64,000 nt of DNA, taken from the NCBI GenBank assembly GCA_019359235.1, contig JAHHHT010000014.1, positions 1 to 64,000 on the forward strand, given 5' to 3'. The position numbers and the translations under genes are program-made. Source of the stretch: Oscillatoria princeps RMCB-10 (GTDB lineage Bacteria; Cyanobacteriota; Cyanobacteriia; Cyanobacteriales; Oscillatoriaceae). This document shows positions 15,926 through 24,968 of this stretch, piece after piece. How positions within the stretch are numbered: position 1 is the stretch's first letter; every line of letters begins with the position of its first letter. The notes under the pieces were generated by a model, which saw only the letters and a program-made list of their open reading frames with translations, searched no databases and was not told the origin of the DNA.

Positions 15926-17125
15926 ATGAGCGAAAACGAACTGTTTAAAACTCCAGACTCCAGCGCGTACCAGCTTCCCGAAACCGAGGCGCAGCGAGCC
16001 CTAGAGCGAGAGGCACGACTGCCGCTAACTGGGTGGCAGCAGGAAGTGTCGAGAGGTCTGGAGTTCGGCCTGGAGGCGGCGGAGAGCATCCGCGACCGCA
16101 GCATTCCCACCTTTTCTCGCGGCGAACTGCCTCACTATGCCGGTATCAACACCTTCCTGAAAGCCCCCTACCTGGAAGACGTGCGCCAAGTCGGCAATTA
16201 CGATGTCGCCATTGTCGGCGTCCCCCACGACTCCGGCACCACCTACCGGCCCGGCACCCGCTTTGGCCCCCAAGGCATCCGGCGCATCTCCGCCCTCTAC
16301 ACCCCCTACAATTTTGAACTCGGCATCGATTTGCGCGAGCAAATTACCCTGTGCGATGTCGGGGATATTTTCACCATCCCGGCGAACAACGAAAAATCCT
16401 TTGACCAGATTTCCAAAGGCATCGCCCACATTTTCAGTTCGGGCGCGTTTCCTATTATTCTGGGCGGCGACCACTCGATAGGCTATCCTACCGTGCGGGG
16501 AGTTTGCCGGCACCTCGGGGACAAAAAGGTCGGGATTATTCACTTTGACCGGCATGTGGACACCCAGGAAACGGACTTGGACGAGCGCATGCACACTTGC
16601 CCCTGGTTCCACGCCACCAACATCAAAAACGCGCCGGCGAAAAACCTGGTGCAGCTGGGAATTGGCGGCTGGCAGGTGCCGCGCCAGGGGGTGAAAGTTT
16701 GCCGGGAGCGCGCGACCAATATCCTAACCGTAACAGATATTACAGAAATGGGCTTGAACGCTGCGGTAGAATTTGCCCTAGAGCGAGCGACCGACGGTAC
16801 GGACTGCGTGTATATCAGCTTTGATATTGACTGTATCGATGCCGGTTTTGTCCCCGGCACCGGCTGGCCCGAACCGGGGGGCTTGCTGCCTCGGGAAGCG
16901 CTCTACATGCTGGGGCAAATTGTCCGGCGAGCGCCGGTGTGCGGGCTGGAAGTGGTGGAAGTTTCGCCACCTTATGATATCAGCGACATCACCTCGCTGA
17001 TGGCGACTCGCGTTATCTGCGACACGATGGCCCACTTAGTCCTGTCTGGCCAATTGCCGCGCTCGCAAAAGCCGGCTTACATTCACCCAGAAGCGCAGCC
17101 AGAGTTGATTGCAGAAGGCAGCTAG
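15926..17125 (+). CDS. gdmH: Nickel-dependent guanidine hydrolase (GdmH, Sll1077 type)
   Basis: 399 residues of the ureohydrolase (arginase/agmatinase) fold. Metal ligands are visible: H183 in GGDHS, D208/H210/D212 in HFDRHVDTQ, and D300/D302 in SFDIDCID. The FDRHVD form (instead of FDAHxD of agmatinases), the long N-terminal extension of about 90 residues and GTGWPEPGG after the last metal site are typical of the cyanobacterial Sll1077 group, shown to hydrolyse guanidine to urea and ammonia using nickel. The upstream guanidine riboswitch and downstream hypA/hypB support this over agmatinase. Start ATG 15926. The next gene begins 4 bp after the stop. Confidence 0.93.
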   Translation: MSENELFKTPDSSAYQLPETEAQRALEREARLPLTGWQQEVSRGLEFGLEAAESIRDRSIPTFSRGELPHYAGINTFLKAPYLEDVRQVGNYDVAIVGVPHDSGTTYRPGTRFGPQGIRRISALYTPYNFELGIDLREQITLCDVGDIFTIPANNEKSFDQISKGIAHIFSSGAFPIILGGDHSIGYPTVRGVCRHLGDKKVGIIHFDRHVDTQETDLDERMHTCPWFHATNIKNAPAKNLVQLGIGGWQVPRQGVKVCRERATNILTVTDITEMGLNAAVEFALERATDGTDCVYISFDIDCIDAGFVPGTGWPEPGGLLPREALYMLGQIVRRAPVCGLEVVEVSPPYDISDITSLMATRVICDTMAHLVLSGQLPRSQKPAYIHPEAQPELIAEGS

Positions 17126-17129
17126 GGCC

Positions 17130-17501
17130 ATGCACGAAACCGATATGACGAAGGCGTTAATTCTCACCGTCAGAGAGTGGTGGGAATCCCAGCCAGAACG
17201 CCCCAAGATTGAGCGCATTCACTTGGTGGTAGGCAAATTTACTTGTGTGGAGCCGGCGTCTTTGCAATTCGCTTTTGAGGTGCAAACTGGCAGCACCTTT
17301 TTGCAGGGAGTTGAGCTGGCAATTCGGGAGACGCCCCTGATTGCCTACTGTCACCGCTGCCGGCAGGAATACGCCCCCGAAATTGGCATTCAATATGCCT
17401 GCCCCCAGTGCCGCTCTCCGATGGAGGATATCCGCTCGGGTCGGGAGCTGAAAATTGACCGCATTGAATACAGTTCAGACGCTTATGCACCAAACACTTG
17501 A
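17130..17501 (+). CDS. hypA: HypA-type nickel chaperone for guanidine hydrolase
   Basis: 123 residues. The family start [10 protein letters not shown] fixes the ATG at 17130 (a TTG at 17109 is too early); His2 is the nickel ligand. The zinc site has C74xxC77 (CHRC) and C91xxC94 (CPQC). HypA delivers nickel together with HypB. Here the pair lies in a guanidine operon without hydrogenase genes, so this is the dedicated accessory copy (called GhaA in work on GdmH). It overlaps hypB by 17 bp, implying coupled translation. Confidence 0.92.
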   Translation: MHETDMTKALILTVREWWESQPERPKIERIHLVVGKFTCVEPASLQFAFEVQTGSTFLQGVELAIRETPLIAYCHRCRQEYAPEIGIQYACPQCRSPMEDIRSGRELKIDRIEYSSDAYAPNT

Positions 17502-18168
17502 CGCAGCGTTAGAGATCAATCTGCTGCACGCCAACCAGCAGGGAGCCGACCACAATCGGGCGCATTTCGATCAGTGGGGCATTACTTGCCTGAATGTGAT
17601 GAGCAGCCCGGGTGCCGGCAAAACGGTGCTTTTAGAGCGCACGCTAGAGGCGCTGAGCGGCGAGCTGAAAATTGCCGCCATCGAAGGGGATATGACCACC
17701 GAGCTAGACGCGGAAAGGCTGCGCCGGTACGGGGTGCCGGTGATTGCCATTAATACGGGTCGCTCCTGTCACTTAGATTCCCGGATGGTGGCCGGTGGCC
17801 TTCACACCCTGTCTCACCAGTACAATCCCTCAGAGTTTGATTTGGTGCTGGTGGAAAATGTGGGAAATCTCGTTTGCCCAGCTGAGTTTGAAGTGGGAGA
17901 GCACGCCAAGGTTGCCCTGCTGAGCGTGACGGAAGGAGAAGACAAGCCCCTCAAATACCCCATCATGTTTCAGCAGGCAGACTGCCTCCTGATTACCAAG
18001 ATGGACTTAGCGCCCTATCTGGAAATTGACATCAGCCGCATTGAGGCAAATGTCCGCCAGATGAATCCCGACGTAACTATTATACCTGTTTCTGCGAAGA
18101 CCGGCACGGGATTGCCGGCTTGGTTTGACTGGGTGCGCCAGCAAGTCAAACAGGGTGCGGAACGCTAG
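17485..18168 (+). CDS. hypB: HypB-type GTPase, nickel insertion for guanidine hydrolase
   Basis: 227 residues from ATG 17485 ([18 protein letters not shown]); the TTG at 17455 is less likely. SIMIBI-class GTPase with P-loop SPGAGKT (41-47), metal-binding C95-H96 in [10 protein letters not shown], and ITKMDLAP as the guanine-specificity region. It lacks the N-terminal CXXCGC motif and His-rich stretch of hydrogenase HypB. Works with HypA to load Ni into GdmH (GhaB in the literature). It overlaps the hypA end. Confidence 0.92.
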   Translation: MHQTLDAALEINLLHANQQGADHNRAHFDQWGITCLNVMSSPGAGKTVLLERTLEALSGELKIAAIEGDMTTELDAERLRRYGVPVIAINTGRSCHLDSRMVAGGLHTLSHQYNPSEFDLVLVENVGNLVCPAEFEVGEHAKVALLSVTEGEDKPLKYPIMFQQADCLLITKMDLAPYLEIDISRIEANVRQMNPDVTIIPVSAKTGTGLPAWFDWVRQQVKQGAER

Positions 18169-18266
18169 TCGCGCTACAGGGGAAGGGGGAGCCAATCCCC
18201 TCCCCCCATTCCAGGAAAGCCCCTGCGGAAGGAGGGGGAAAGCATAAATTCGCCAAAGGAGATTTA

Positions 18267-19277
18267 ATGAAAATTCGCTCGCTACTGCCTCTATTGGCTT
18301 TATTTTTAGCCAGTTTAATCGCTGCAGTCAGCTGCTCGCCCTCCGGGACGCCACCGGCAGCTGCATCGGTGCGCATGGGTTTTAGCGCTTGGCCCGGCTG
18401 GATTCCCTGGGAAATCGCCCGGCAAGAAAAGCTGTTTGAAGCCAATGGCGTCAGTGTCGATTTGAAGTGGTTTGACGGCTATTTGGATTCCATTAATGCC
18501 CTAGCCGCCGGCCAGATGGACGCCAACACCCAAACCCTCAATGATACCATTACCTCCCTAGCCGCAGGCTCCGATCAAGTGATTGTTTTGGTCAACGACA
18601 ACTCCAGGGGCAATGACAAAATTATTGTCCGCGAAGACATCAACAGCATTGCTGACCTGAAAGGAAAGAAAATCGCCGTAGAGGAAGGGACAGTCGATCA
18701 CTTCCTGCTGCTGCTGGGACTTCAAAAAGCCGGCCTGACCGCAAAAGATGTCAGCATTCAGCCCCTAGAAACAGGGGCGGCAGCAGCAGCATTTGCCGCT
18801 GGCCAAGTAGATGCCGTAGGTGTTTTTGCTCCTTTCACCACAAAGGCCCTAGAGCGCAAGGGCAGCAAAGAGCTATTTAGCTCAAAAGACTTTCCGGGAG
18901 CGATTCCAGATCATTTGACCGTCAGCCGCAAACTGGTTGAGGAAAAGCCGCAAGAGGTCCAGGATCTGGTAAATACCTGGTTTGCTATATTAGACTTCAT
19001 CCAAAAGAACCCAGACAAGTCTTATGAGATTATGGCCAAACGTGCCGGTGTCCCCGTTGAAGACTACAAAAAATACGGTGCGGGCACGGCAATCTTCAGT
19101 ATAGCAGATAATTTGAAGGCGTTCACTCCCGGCAATGATATGACCTCCTTGCCTCACGCCGCGCAGGAAATCAGCAAATTTTTACTGCAAGCCGGCTTGA
19201 TAAAAAAAGCGCCAGACCTGACCCGGCTCTTTGACGACAGATTTGTGAGAGCGTATGCAGCCGGTCGCCAAAGCTAA
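18267..19277 (+). CDS. ABC transporter substrate-binding lipoprotein (putative guanidine uptake)
   Basis: 336 residues of the NitT/TauA (SsuA/THI5-like) family. A lipoprotein signal peptide ends at C23 (LIAAVSC). The family core is clear: FSAWPGWIPWEIARQEKLF, GYLDSINALAAGQMDA, DLKGKKIAVEEGTVDHFLL. AAAGG-type ribosome site AAAGGAG precedes ATG 18267. It lies 98 bp after hypB and should be under the same riboswitch control. Guanidine as substrate is inferred from the operon; related operons carry the same transporter type. Confidence 0.88.
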   Translation: MKIRSLLPLLALFLASLIAAVSCSPSGTPPAAASVRMGFSAWPGWIPWEIARQEKLFEANGVSVDLKWFDGYLDSINALAAGQMDANTQTLNDTITSLAAGSDQVIVLVNDNSRGNDKIIVREDINSIADLKGKKIAVEEGTVDHFLLLLGLQKAGLTAKDVSIQPLETGAAAAAFAAGQVDAVGVFAPFTTKALERKGSKELFSSKDFPGAIPDHLTVSRKLVEEKPQEVQDLVNTWFAILDFIQKNPDKSYEIMAKRAGVPVEDYKKYGAGTAIFSIADNLKAFTPGNDMTSLPHAAQEISKFLLQAGLIKKAPDLTRLFDDRFVRAYAAGRQS

Positions 19278-19279
19278 TA

Positions 19280-19344
19280 CAAATTTTGGATTTTGGATTT
19301 TGGATTTTGGATTTTGGATTTTGGATTTTGGATTTTGGATTGAT
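19280..19344. repeat. ATTTTGG heptamer repeats
   Basis: About eight consecutive copies of the 7-bp unit GATTTTG between the substrate-binding protein and permease genes. This is the cyanobacterial short tandemly repeated (STRR) type. Copies in the reverse sense (CCAAAATC) lie at about 2049-2080, 12783-12812 and 57680-57710. Confidence 0.9.
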
Positions 19345-19414
19345 TTGTGCGATGCCCAATGCCCATGTCCTAAACTGACTGCCTACTGCTATAACAGAAA
19401 ACCAAGTTACAGAT

Positions 19415-20253
19415 ATGGAACTAGAATACTTAAACTCAAGCGATTCAGGCCGGCCTCAAAAAATGCTGCCGGCCACAGTATTTTGGCGAATTAGCGAAGA
19501 CATTCCCAAACCCCTGACGTGGGCGCTGATGGCCCTATCCGTGGGCGTGCCTTTTGGCGTGTGGTGGCTCGTCTCCAACTCAGGATTCGTCCAGCCGCTA
19601 TTCCTGCCGGCACCGGCTCAAGTTTGGGAAGCCTTGGCGCGTCTTTGGCAAAACGGCTCATTACAAACCGATACAGTATTCAGCCTGTTTCGCGTGCTCA
19701 GCGGCTTTTTGCTAGCGGCTGCTATCTCCATCCCCCTCGGCATTCTCATGGGTGCCTTTGCCAGCATCCGCTCCCTCACCGAACCCATCATCGCCCTTGT
19801 GCGATACATGCCGGCACCCGCCTTTATTCCCCTCCTCATCCTTTACTTCGGCTTGGGCGAATTGCCCAAGATTCTCCTGATTTTTATCGGCACCCTCTTT
19901 TTCAACACCTTAATGATAATGGATGCCGTCAAATTCGTCCCCAAAGACCTGATAGAAACCACCTACTAGGGGGGCGGCGACTGCAAGTCCTGCTCCTCGT
20001 TATCTCTCCCTACATTTTACCCAAAATCATAGACGCCTGTCGCGTCAACATGGCCGCTTCTTGGAACCTCGTCATCGTCTCAGAATTAGTCGCCGCAACA
20101 GAAGGGTTAGGCCGGCGCATTAGCGTCGCTCAAAGATTCCTCAAAACCGATGAAATCTTTGCCGGACTGATTGTCATTGGCCTCCTCGGTCTAGCCATCG
20201 ACCTGCTGTTTCGCTTGCTGCTGCGAGTTGCTTGCCGGTGGGCAGCAGAATGA
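19415..20253 (+). pseudogene. ABC transporter permease, frameshifted
   Basis: SsuC/NitT-type inner-membrane permease. Frame 1 (19415-19969, 184 aa) ends ...DLIETTY then TAG; the family continues with LGxxRLQVLLLVISPYILPKI, which is found in the -1 frame and runs to 20253 (VACRWAAE). The break is at 19964-19975 in CTACTAGGGGGGCGG, where a net loss of one base (modulo three) relative to the expected reading has occurred beside a G6 run. The EAA-type coupling segment spans the break. Could be a true inactivation, a sequencing error at the G-run, or less likely a programmed -1 shift. Confidence 0.85.
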
Positions 20254-20341
20254 ACAGCCCGCCAGTCACTGGGGGAATCCCAATCCCCCAATCCCCCAAT
20301 CCCGGCACCCCAAAAATTCCCCCTTACCAACTCCCTAAATT

Positions 20342-21124
20342 ATGATGCACCTAGAAGTTTCTCGCCTTCACAAACAATTCAAAACAAGACAGGGATTCAT
20401 CGTCGCCCTCAAAGATATCAACCTGCACGTTGAAGAAGGAGAATTTGTCTGTGCGGTTGGCGCGTCTGGTTCGGGAAAGTCAACACTGCTGCGGCTGATG
20501 GCTGGGCTGGATATGCCCACAGCCGGTGAAATTCGAGTCGATGGAGTGCCGGTGACGGGTCCCGGACCAGATCGCGGCATGGTGTTTCAAAGTTACACCC
20601 TTTACCCCTGGATGAATGTGGCGGCTAATGTGGGCTTTGGGCTGAAGCTGCAAGGGGTGCCGGCAGCGGAATGCCGGCGGCGAGTTGAGCGCTACTTGGA
20701 GGTGGTGGGACTGTTGGAATTTGCCAAGGCGCTCCCGAAGGAACTGTCGGGGGGGATGAAGCAGCGAGTGGCAATTGCCCGCGCTTTAGCCTGCCAGCCG
20801 AAAATTCTGCTGATGGATGAACCGTTTGGCGCGCTAGATGTGCAGACAAAAGAAGCGATGCAGCAATTTCTCCTCGAACTTTGGCGGCGCACCGGCACGA
20901 CTATTTTTATGATCACCCATGATGTTGATGAGGCGGTATTCCTGTCGCAGCGGATTTATGTTTTGAACGCGCGACCGGGCAGCATTAAACAGGAATTGAA
21001 GGTAGAGTGGCCGGCGGAGCGAAATTATCACATAAAGCGCTCCTCCAAGTTTCAGGACTTGAAGGATGAAATCATGGGGTTGCTGCGGGGAGAAGAAGCT
21101 GTGCTGGCCAGCTGTGGCAACTAG
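20342..21124 (+). CDS. ABC transporter ATP-binding protein (SsuB/TauB type)
   Basis: 260 residues with Walker A GASGSGKST (near residue 41), Q-loop VFQSYTLYPW, signature LSGGMKQR, Walker B ILLMDEPFGALD and the H-loop ITHDVDEAVF. The pairing with an NitT-type binding protein and permease makes this the cytoplasmic ATPase of the putative guanidine importer. Last gene of the operon; a CAGGCTCCGCCTGGGAGC hairpin follows at about 21143-21162. Confidence 0.92.
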   Translation: MMHLEVSRLHKQFKTRQGFIVALKDINLHVEEGEFVCAVGASGSGKSTLLRLMAGLDMPTAGEIRVDGVPVTGPGPDRGMVFQSYTLYPWMNVAANVGFGLKLQGVPAAECRRRVERYLEVVGLLEFAKALPKELSGGMKQRVAIARALACQPKILLMDEPFGALDVQTKEAMQQFLLELWRRTGTTIFMITHDVDEAVFLSQRIYVLNARPGSIKQELKVEWPAERNYHIKRSSKFQDLKDEIMGLLRGEEAVLASCGN

Positions 21125-21529
21125 ATTGCCGGTTGCTCGTTCCCAGGCTCCGCCTGGGAGCGCCCCACAACAGGCTCTGCCTTGAAAAGGTTTGTAGTAG
21201 GGCTTTAGCCCTACCGGCGGGCCTCGTAAGGGCGGATAATTTTCATTGGTGACGATGTGCGCAGCAAGAGAAGCGACTGCCTTGAAAAGGTTTGTAGTTG
21301 GGCTTTAGCCCAACCGTTGCCCCGCCCTCAAGGCAAGTTTTCACTGGTGGCGGTGTGCGCAGTTCCGAAGCGACTGCCTCCTATTTTATCGAAGCTCCCC
21401 TGGAAATGCCCCACGGCAGGCTCTATAGCGTGCCCAGAAACCCGGTTTTTTTAAGCAACCGGGTTTCTCAGTACCTCACTAATATGAGAGACGCTATATA
21501 ATAACGATTAAAACTATCAACAAAGAGAT
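21125..21529. other. Repeat-filled intergenic region before the peroxiredoxins
   Basis: Holds a GCTCCGCCTGGGAGC hairpin, two copies of AAAAGGTTTGTAGT(A/T)GGGCTTTAGCCC (about 21186-21215 and 21285-21312), and a family-3 element (21424-21498). No gene is seen. Confidence 0.75.
21424..21498. mobile_element. MITE-like element, family 3, upstream of bcp1 (75 bp)
   Basis: Ends TATAGCG and CGCTATA are inverted; the interior has CCCAGAAACCCGG and CCGGGTTTCTCAG. Related copies: 60572-60690 (TIR of 14/15 matching bases) and a truncated one at 25012-25094. The right end overlaps a TATAAT hexamer (21497-21502) 28 bp before the peroxiredoxin start, so the element may contribute a -10 box. Confidence 0.6.
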
Positions 21530-21970
21530 ATGACCCTACCTGTGGGCGCAGCTGCCCCCGCTTTTACCGCCAAAGACACCACCGGCAAAACCGTTAAGCT
21601 GTCTGATTTCGCCGACAAAATACTCGTCCTGTACTTCTACCCCAAGGACGACACCCCGGGCTGCACAAAAGAAGCGTGCAGTTTCCGGGACTCCTACAGC
21701 GAATTCCGGGGCAAAGATATTGCCGTACTCGGCGTCAGCAGGGACGATGAAGCCTCCCACCAAAAATTCGCCGGTAAATTCAGTCTGCCTTTCCCGCTGC
21801 TAGCAGATGTGGATGGTGCTATCACCAAAGCTTACGACGTTGTAAAAGGCGAGAAAGCCAAGCGCGTCACCTACATCATAGACAAAATCGGCAAAATCGC
21901 TCAAGTCTATGAAGGCGACAGTCTCAACACCGAAACCCACGCCAAGGATATCCTCGCGGCAATGCTTTAA
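21530..21970 (+). CDS. bcp: Peroxiredoxin Q/BCP, copy 1
   Basis: 146-residue thiol peroxidase reducing hydroperoxides. The motif YPKDDTPGCTKEACSFRD holds peroxidatic C45 and resolving C50 in the same helix, the arrangement of PrxQ/BCP. Length is normal and no transit or signal peptide is visible. Followed 230 bp later by a paralogue in the same direction. It differs mainly in the C-terminal third (VVKGEKAKRVTYIID), so the duplication is not recent. Confidence 0.93.
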   Translation: MTLPVGAAAPAFTAKDTTGKTVKLSDFADKILVLYFYPKDDTPGCTKEACSFRDSYSEFRGKDIAVLGVSRDDEASHQKFAGKFSLPFPLLADVDGAITKAYDVVKGEKAKRVTYIIDKIGKIAQVYEGDSLNTETHAKDILAAML

Positions 21971-22200
21971 GCTAAGCTGGCGCATGGGGCATGGGGCATT
22001 GGGCATTGGATGAGGTACTGAGAAACCCGGTTTCTTTAAGAAACCGGGTTTCTGCGTTCCCTCCGGCCCACTGTCCTGGGAAGGCGGGCCAACCGGCCCT
22101 AGGCGAGGGGGCCACCGGCACTCGCCCCCCCAGCACACCCCTTGCCGGTGCCGGCGAGTGTTACAATTTTTAACAAATCTAAAATTCGTGAGGAGCATCT

Positions 22201-22635
22201 ATGCCTCTAGCGGTCGGTACTGACGCCCCGGCATTTACCGTCAAAGACACCAACGGCAATACCGTCAGCCTGTCTGACTTCGCTGGCAAAACCGTCGTTT
22301 TGTACTTTTACCCCAAAGACGACACCCCAGGCTGCACCAAAGAAGCCTGCAGTTTCCGGGATGCCCACACCGAATATCTTGGCAAAGATATAGTGGTGCT
22401 GGGTGTCAGCACGGATGATGAGGCGTCCCACCAACTCTTCACCCAAAAGTACAATTTGAATTTCCCACTTCTGGCAGATGTCGATGGTGTTCTCACCAAA
22501 GCTTACGATGTGGATGGGGGCGGCTACTCCAAGCGCGTCACCTACGTCATCAACTCGGAAGGCAAGATCGCTCAAGTGTACGATAAAGTCAACACTGCAA
22601 CCCACGCCAAGGATATTCTGGCGGAAATCTCCTGA
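22201..22635 (+). CDS. bcp: Peroxiredoxin Q/BCP, copy 2
   Basis: 144 residues, with the same active-site block DDTPGCTKEACSFRD (C45, C50). ATG 22201 is preceded by GAGGAGCATCT. About two thirds of residues match copy 1. A tandem pair suggests different regulation or partners rather than redundancy, but nothing in the sequence shows which. An intrinsic terminator follows at 22714-22745. Confidence 0.93.
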   Translation: MPLAVGTDAPAFTVKDTNGNTVSLSDFAGKTVVLYFYPKDDTPGCTKEACSFRDAHTEYLGKDIVVLGVSTDDEASHQLFTQKYNLNFPLLADVDGVLTKAYDVDGGGYSKRVTYVINSEGKIAQVYDKVNTATHAKDILAEIS

Positions 22636-22713
22636 ACAGATTGTGGGCCAGGAGCATCTTGGGAACTGATATTTTGACATTCCCATCCTAAAATTAGCGG
22701 AATTGCTTATTAA

Positions 22714-22745
22714 CCGCCCGTAAAGTTGTCTGCGGGCGGTTTTTT
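22714..22745 (+). terminator. Intrinsic terminator after bcp copy 2
   Basis: Stem CCGCCCG (22714-22720) and CGGGCGG (22733-22739) with a 12-base loop, followed directly by TTTTTT. It separates the peroxiredoxin pair from the protease gene that starts 100 bp later. Confidence 0.88.
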
Positions 22746-22844
22746 GTGTGCGGGGCAGTTCGGAATACGCTACAGCTAAAACTTCCGGGAAAAGTTGCAG
22801 CCATAAGAATAAAGAATGTAACCCTTAACAGGCGACAGCCACTT

Positions 22845-24968
22845 ATGAGCTCTACCAAATTCCAGTCGGACGCCCCATCGGCAGTCCCCCCCGGCTTTTC
22901 CCTATTATCGATTACCCAAACCACAAAAATTAAAACCAAACCCGAAGATTCATCGCAGCTCGCCCCGCACCAGCAAGTCGAGCTGCTGAAAGGACAAACC
23001 TTTTACATCCTCGGATATGCCTGCATTGAAGGGCATTTTCGAGTCACCTTTTCCAAAAAAACTCCCGGCTTTGGCACAACCGGCTATCTCTACTGGCAGC
23101 ACGTTAAAATCACAAAAGACGGCAAACAGGTGCAATTTGACCCCAACGCCGTCCTGTTAACCATTCTCAAAAATACTGCCTTCAAAAAGCGCCCCGCTGA
23201 CCCCGCCACCCTGAAAAACACAGAAAAAATTACCCTCCCTGCTGGGATGGTTTATGGCGTCGCCGGCTACCGGCTGGAATCAGGTAATTTGAAAGTATCG
23301 CTGACAGAAAATATCCCCGGATTTGGCAACACCGGCTATTTCTCACCGGATGCTGTGCAGCTGAGTCGGGGTGGCAATTCCCTCAGCGACGCGCGGGTGA
23401 CTGGCTTCAATGGCCCAACAGAAGTTTTAGCAAAACAGCCCACCACGCTCACCGGCACCTTTGACCCCCTGCAAGTGGCTTCTGTGGAGCTCGTAGCAGA
23501 GGATAAATATCCCCTTCCCGTCACGCTCAACCGCTCGCAAGGCACCTGGGAAGTCAAGCTGAGTAGAGGGTTTCAGGAAGCCGGCGCACGCTGGCTGCGG
23601 CTGAAAGGTAAGGACAGCACCGGCAAAGCCGTCAGCAGCCAGCTGGCGCACATCACCGTCAGCACCAATGCGGCGACGGTGGGGAAATCTCTGATATTGA
23701 AAACTCTCAAAGACACCTTTTTTAAGGTAGCGCCGGTGGATTCTTCCAGGCTGAACCCCCAGCAAAAAGTTCTGGTGAGAGCCGGGAAAACATTTAGCGT
23801 CAGCAAATACGGGCTGGTGGACGGGCACCTGAAGATAACGCTCATATCGCCCCTGGAGCAGGTGGGAAATTTTGGCTATTTTTACGAACCTTATGTACAG
23901 CTGAGTAAAGGCAGCCAAATCCTCAAATTTGATATCGACGATGTGCCCGAAACTCAAGTCAGCGCCCAGATGCTGGTAACAGAAACCACTTTCCTGAAAG
24001 CTAAGCCGGTCGATTCATCCGAGCTGGCAGAAAATCAGAAATGTGACTTGACATTGGGGCGAGTTTATGGTATAAGTGGGTACGCTTGCATGAAAGGGCA
24101 CTATCGCGTCACCCTCACCCAATCGATTCCTGGGTTCGGAAATGTCGGGTACGTCTACTGGCGTCACGTGCGAATTAAAAAATATGACAGGGTGGTGACT
24201 TATGACGCGAACGCTCTCACGGCGACAGTCCTGCAACCGACTGTTTTGAAAAAGAAGCCGGTGGACGCCAGCCGGTTAAGCAATACTGAGAAAATCGCTC
24301 TGCCGGTGGGACGAGTTTACGGGGTAGCCAGCTACGCACTAGAAGACGGTAACATTAAAGTGTCCCTGACCGAACAGCTACAGCAGTTTGGCAATACCGG
24401 CTACCTCTATCCCAGCCATATCAAGATGCGGCGGGGGGGTAGAACTTTCGACCCTTTCCCCAGCCAAGTCGAGCTGAACGTGCCGTATTTTTCCCAGCGC
24501 GACAATCCCCGCTTCTACTGGTCTACTTGCAACGTCACTTCGATTGCAATGGCATTCTATTATTATGGCATCCGCAGCAGTTCGGGAGGGCAGCTAGAAG
24601 ACGAATTGCTGGACTGGTGCGTCAGCCGGTATGGGGAAGGCTCTCAGACAGATCATACCGCGCTTTCCGAGCTGATTCGCGCCTATGGTTTCAAGACGGG
24701 TTTTAGCGCTAACCGCACTTGGTCAGATGTGAAAAATGAGCTGAATAACGGGCGTCCTTTCGTGCTAGCCGGTGACTTTACAGCCAGCGGGCATATCGTC
24801 TGCGCTGTCGGGCACACCTCCGAAGGTTTGATTGTCAACGATCCTTGGGGAGATGCCCTCACAGGCTACTCCGATACAGAAGGGGGGAAATTGCTCTATC
24901 CCTATGGCTATTTGAATGAAGTTGCCGGCCCAGATGGGAATATTTGGGCGCATTTTATCCAGCCTTGA
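22845..24968 (+). CDS. C39-like cysteine peptidase with five SH3-like repeats
   Basis: 707 residues from ATG 22845 (a GTG at 22746 lies in the terminator). Five repeats of about 75 residues have the core KKPxDxSxLxxxxKxxLxxGxVYGVxGY...IPGFGNTGYxYxxHVxI; an Ig-like insert of about 85 residues separates repeats 2 and 3. The C-terminal 170 residues are a C39_2-type papain-fold domain: catalytic Cys in YWSTCNVTSIAMAF, His in SGHIVCAVGH, and Asn/Asp in IVNDPWGD. The repeats resemble bacterial SH3 modules that bind cell wall or surface polymers. No signal peptide is visible, so export is unclear. Substrate unknown. Confidence 0.82.
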   Translation: MSSTKFQSDAPSAVPPGFSLLSITQTTKIKTKPEDSSQLAPHQQVELLKGQTFYILGYACIEGHFRVTFSKKTPGFGTTGYLYWQHVKITKDGKQVQFDPNAVLLTILKNTAFKKRPADPATLKNTEKITLPAGMVYGVAGYRLESGNLKVSLTENIPGFGNTGYFSPDAVQLSRGGNSLSDARVTGFNGPTEVLAKQPTTLTGTFDPLQVASVELVAEDKYPLPVTLNRSQGTWEVKLSRGFQEAGARWLRLKGKDSTGKAVSSQLAHITVSTNAATVGKSLILKTLKDTFFKVAPVDSSRLNPQQKVLVRAGKTFSVSKYGLVDGHLKITLISPLEQVGNFGYFYEPYVQLSKGSQILKFDIDDVPETQVSAQMLVTETTFLKAKPVDSSELAENQKCDLTLGRVYGISGYACMKGHYRVTLTQSIPGFGNVGYVYWRHVRIKKYDRVVTYDANALTATVLQPTVLKKKPVDASRLSNTEKIALPVGRVYGVASYALEDGNIKVSLTEQLQQFGNTGYLYPSHIKMRRGGRTFDPFPSQVELNVPYFSQRDNPRFYWSTCNVTSIAMAFYYYGIRSSSGGQLEDELLDWCVSRYGEGSQTDHTALSELIRAYGFKTGFSANRTWSDVKNELNNGRPFVLAGDFTASGHIVCAVGHTSEGLIVNDPWGDALTGYSDTEGGKLLYPYGYLNEVAGPDGNIWAHFIQP

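Noticed and set aside
15926-17125. Agmatinase (speB) as the name of this gene
   Set aside because: The guanidine riboswitch, the FDRHVD metal motif and the adjacent nickel chaperones point to guanidine hydrolase.
17130-18168. Hydrogenase maturation hypA/hypB as part of a hydrogenase cluster
   Set aside because: No hydrogenase structural or other hyp genes nearby, and HypB lacks the N-terminal CXXCGC motif; the operon is for guanidine.
19955-19985. Programmed -1 frameshift in the permease
   Set aside because: A G6 run follows the stop, but no slippery heptamer of the usual X-XXY-YYZ form lies before it; kept only as a less likely alternative.
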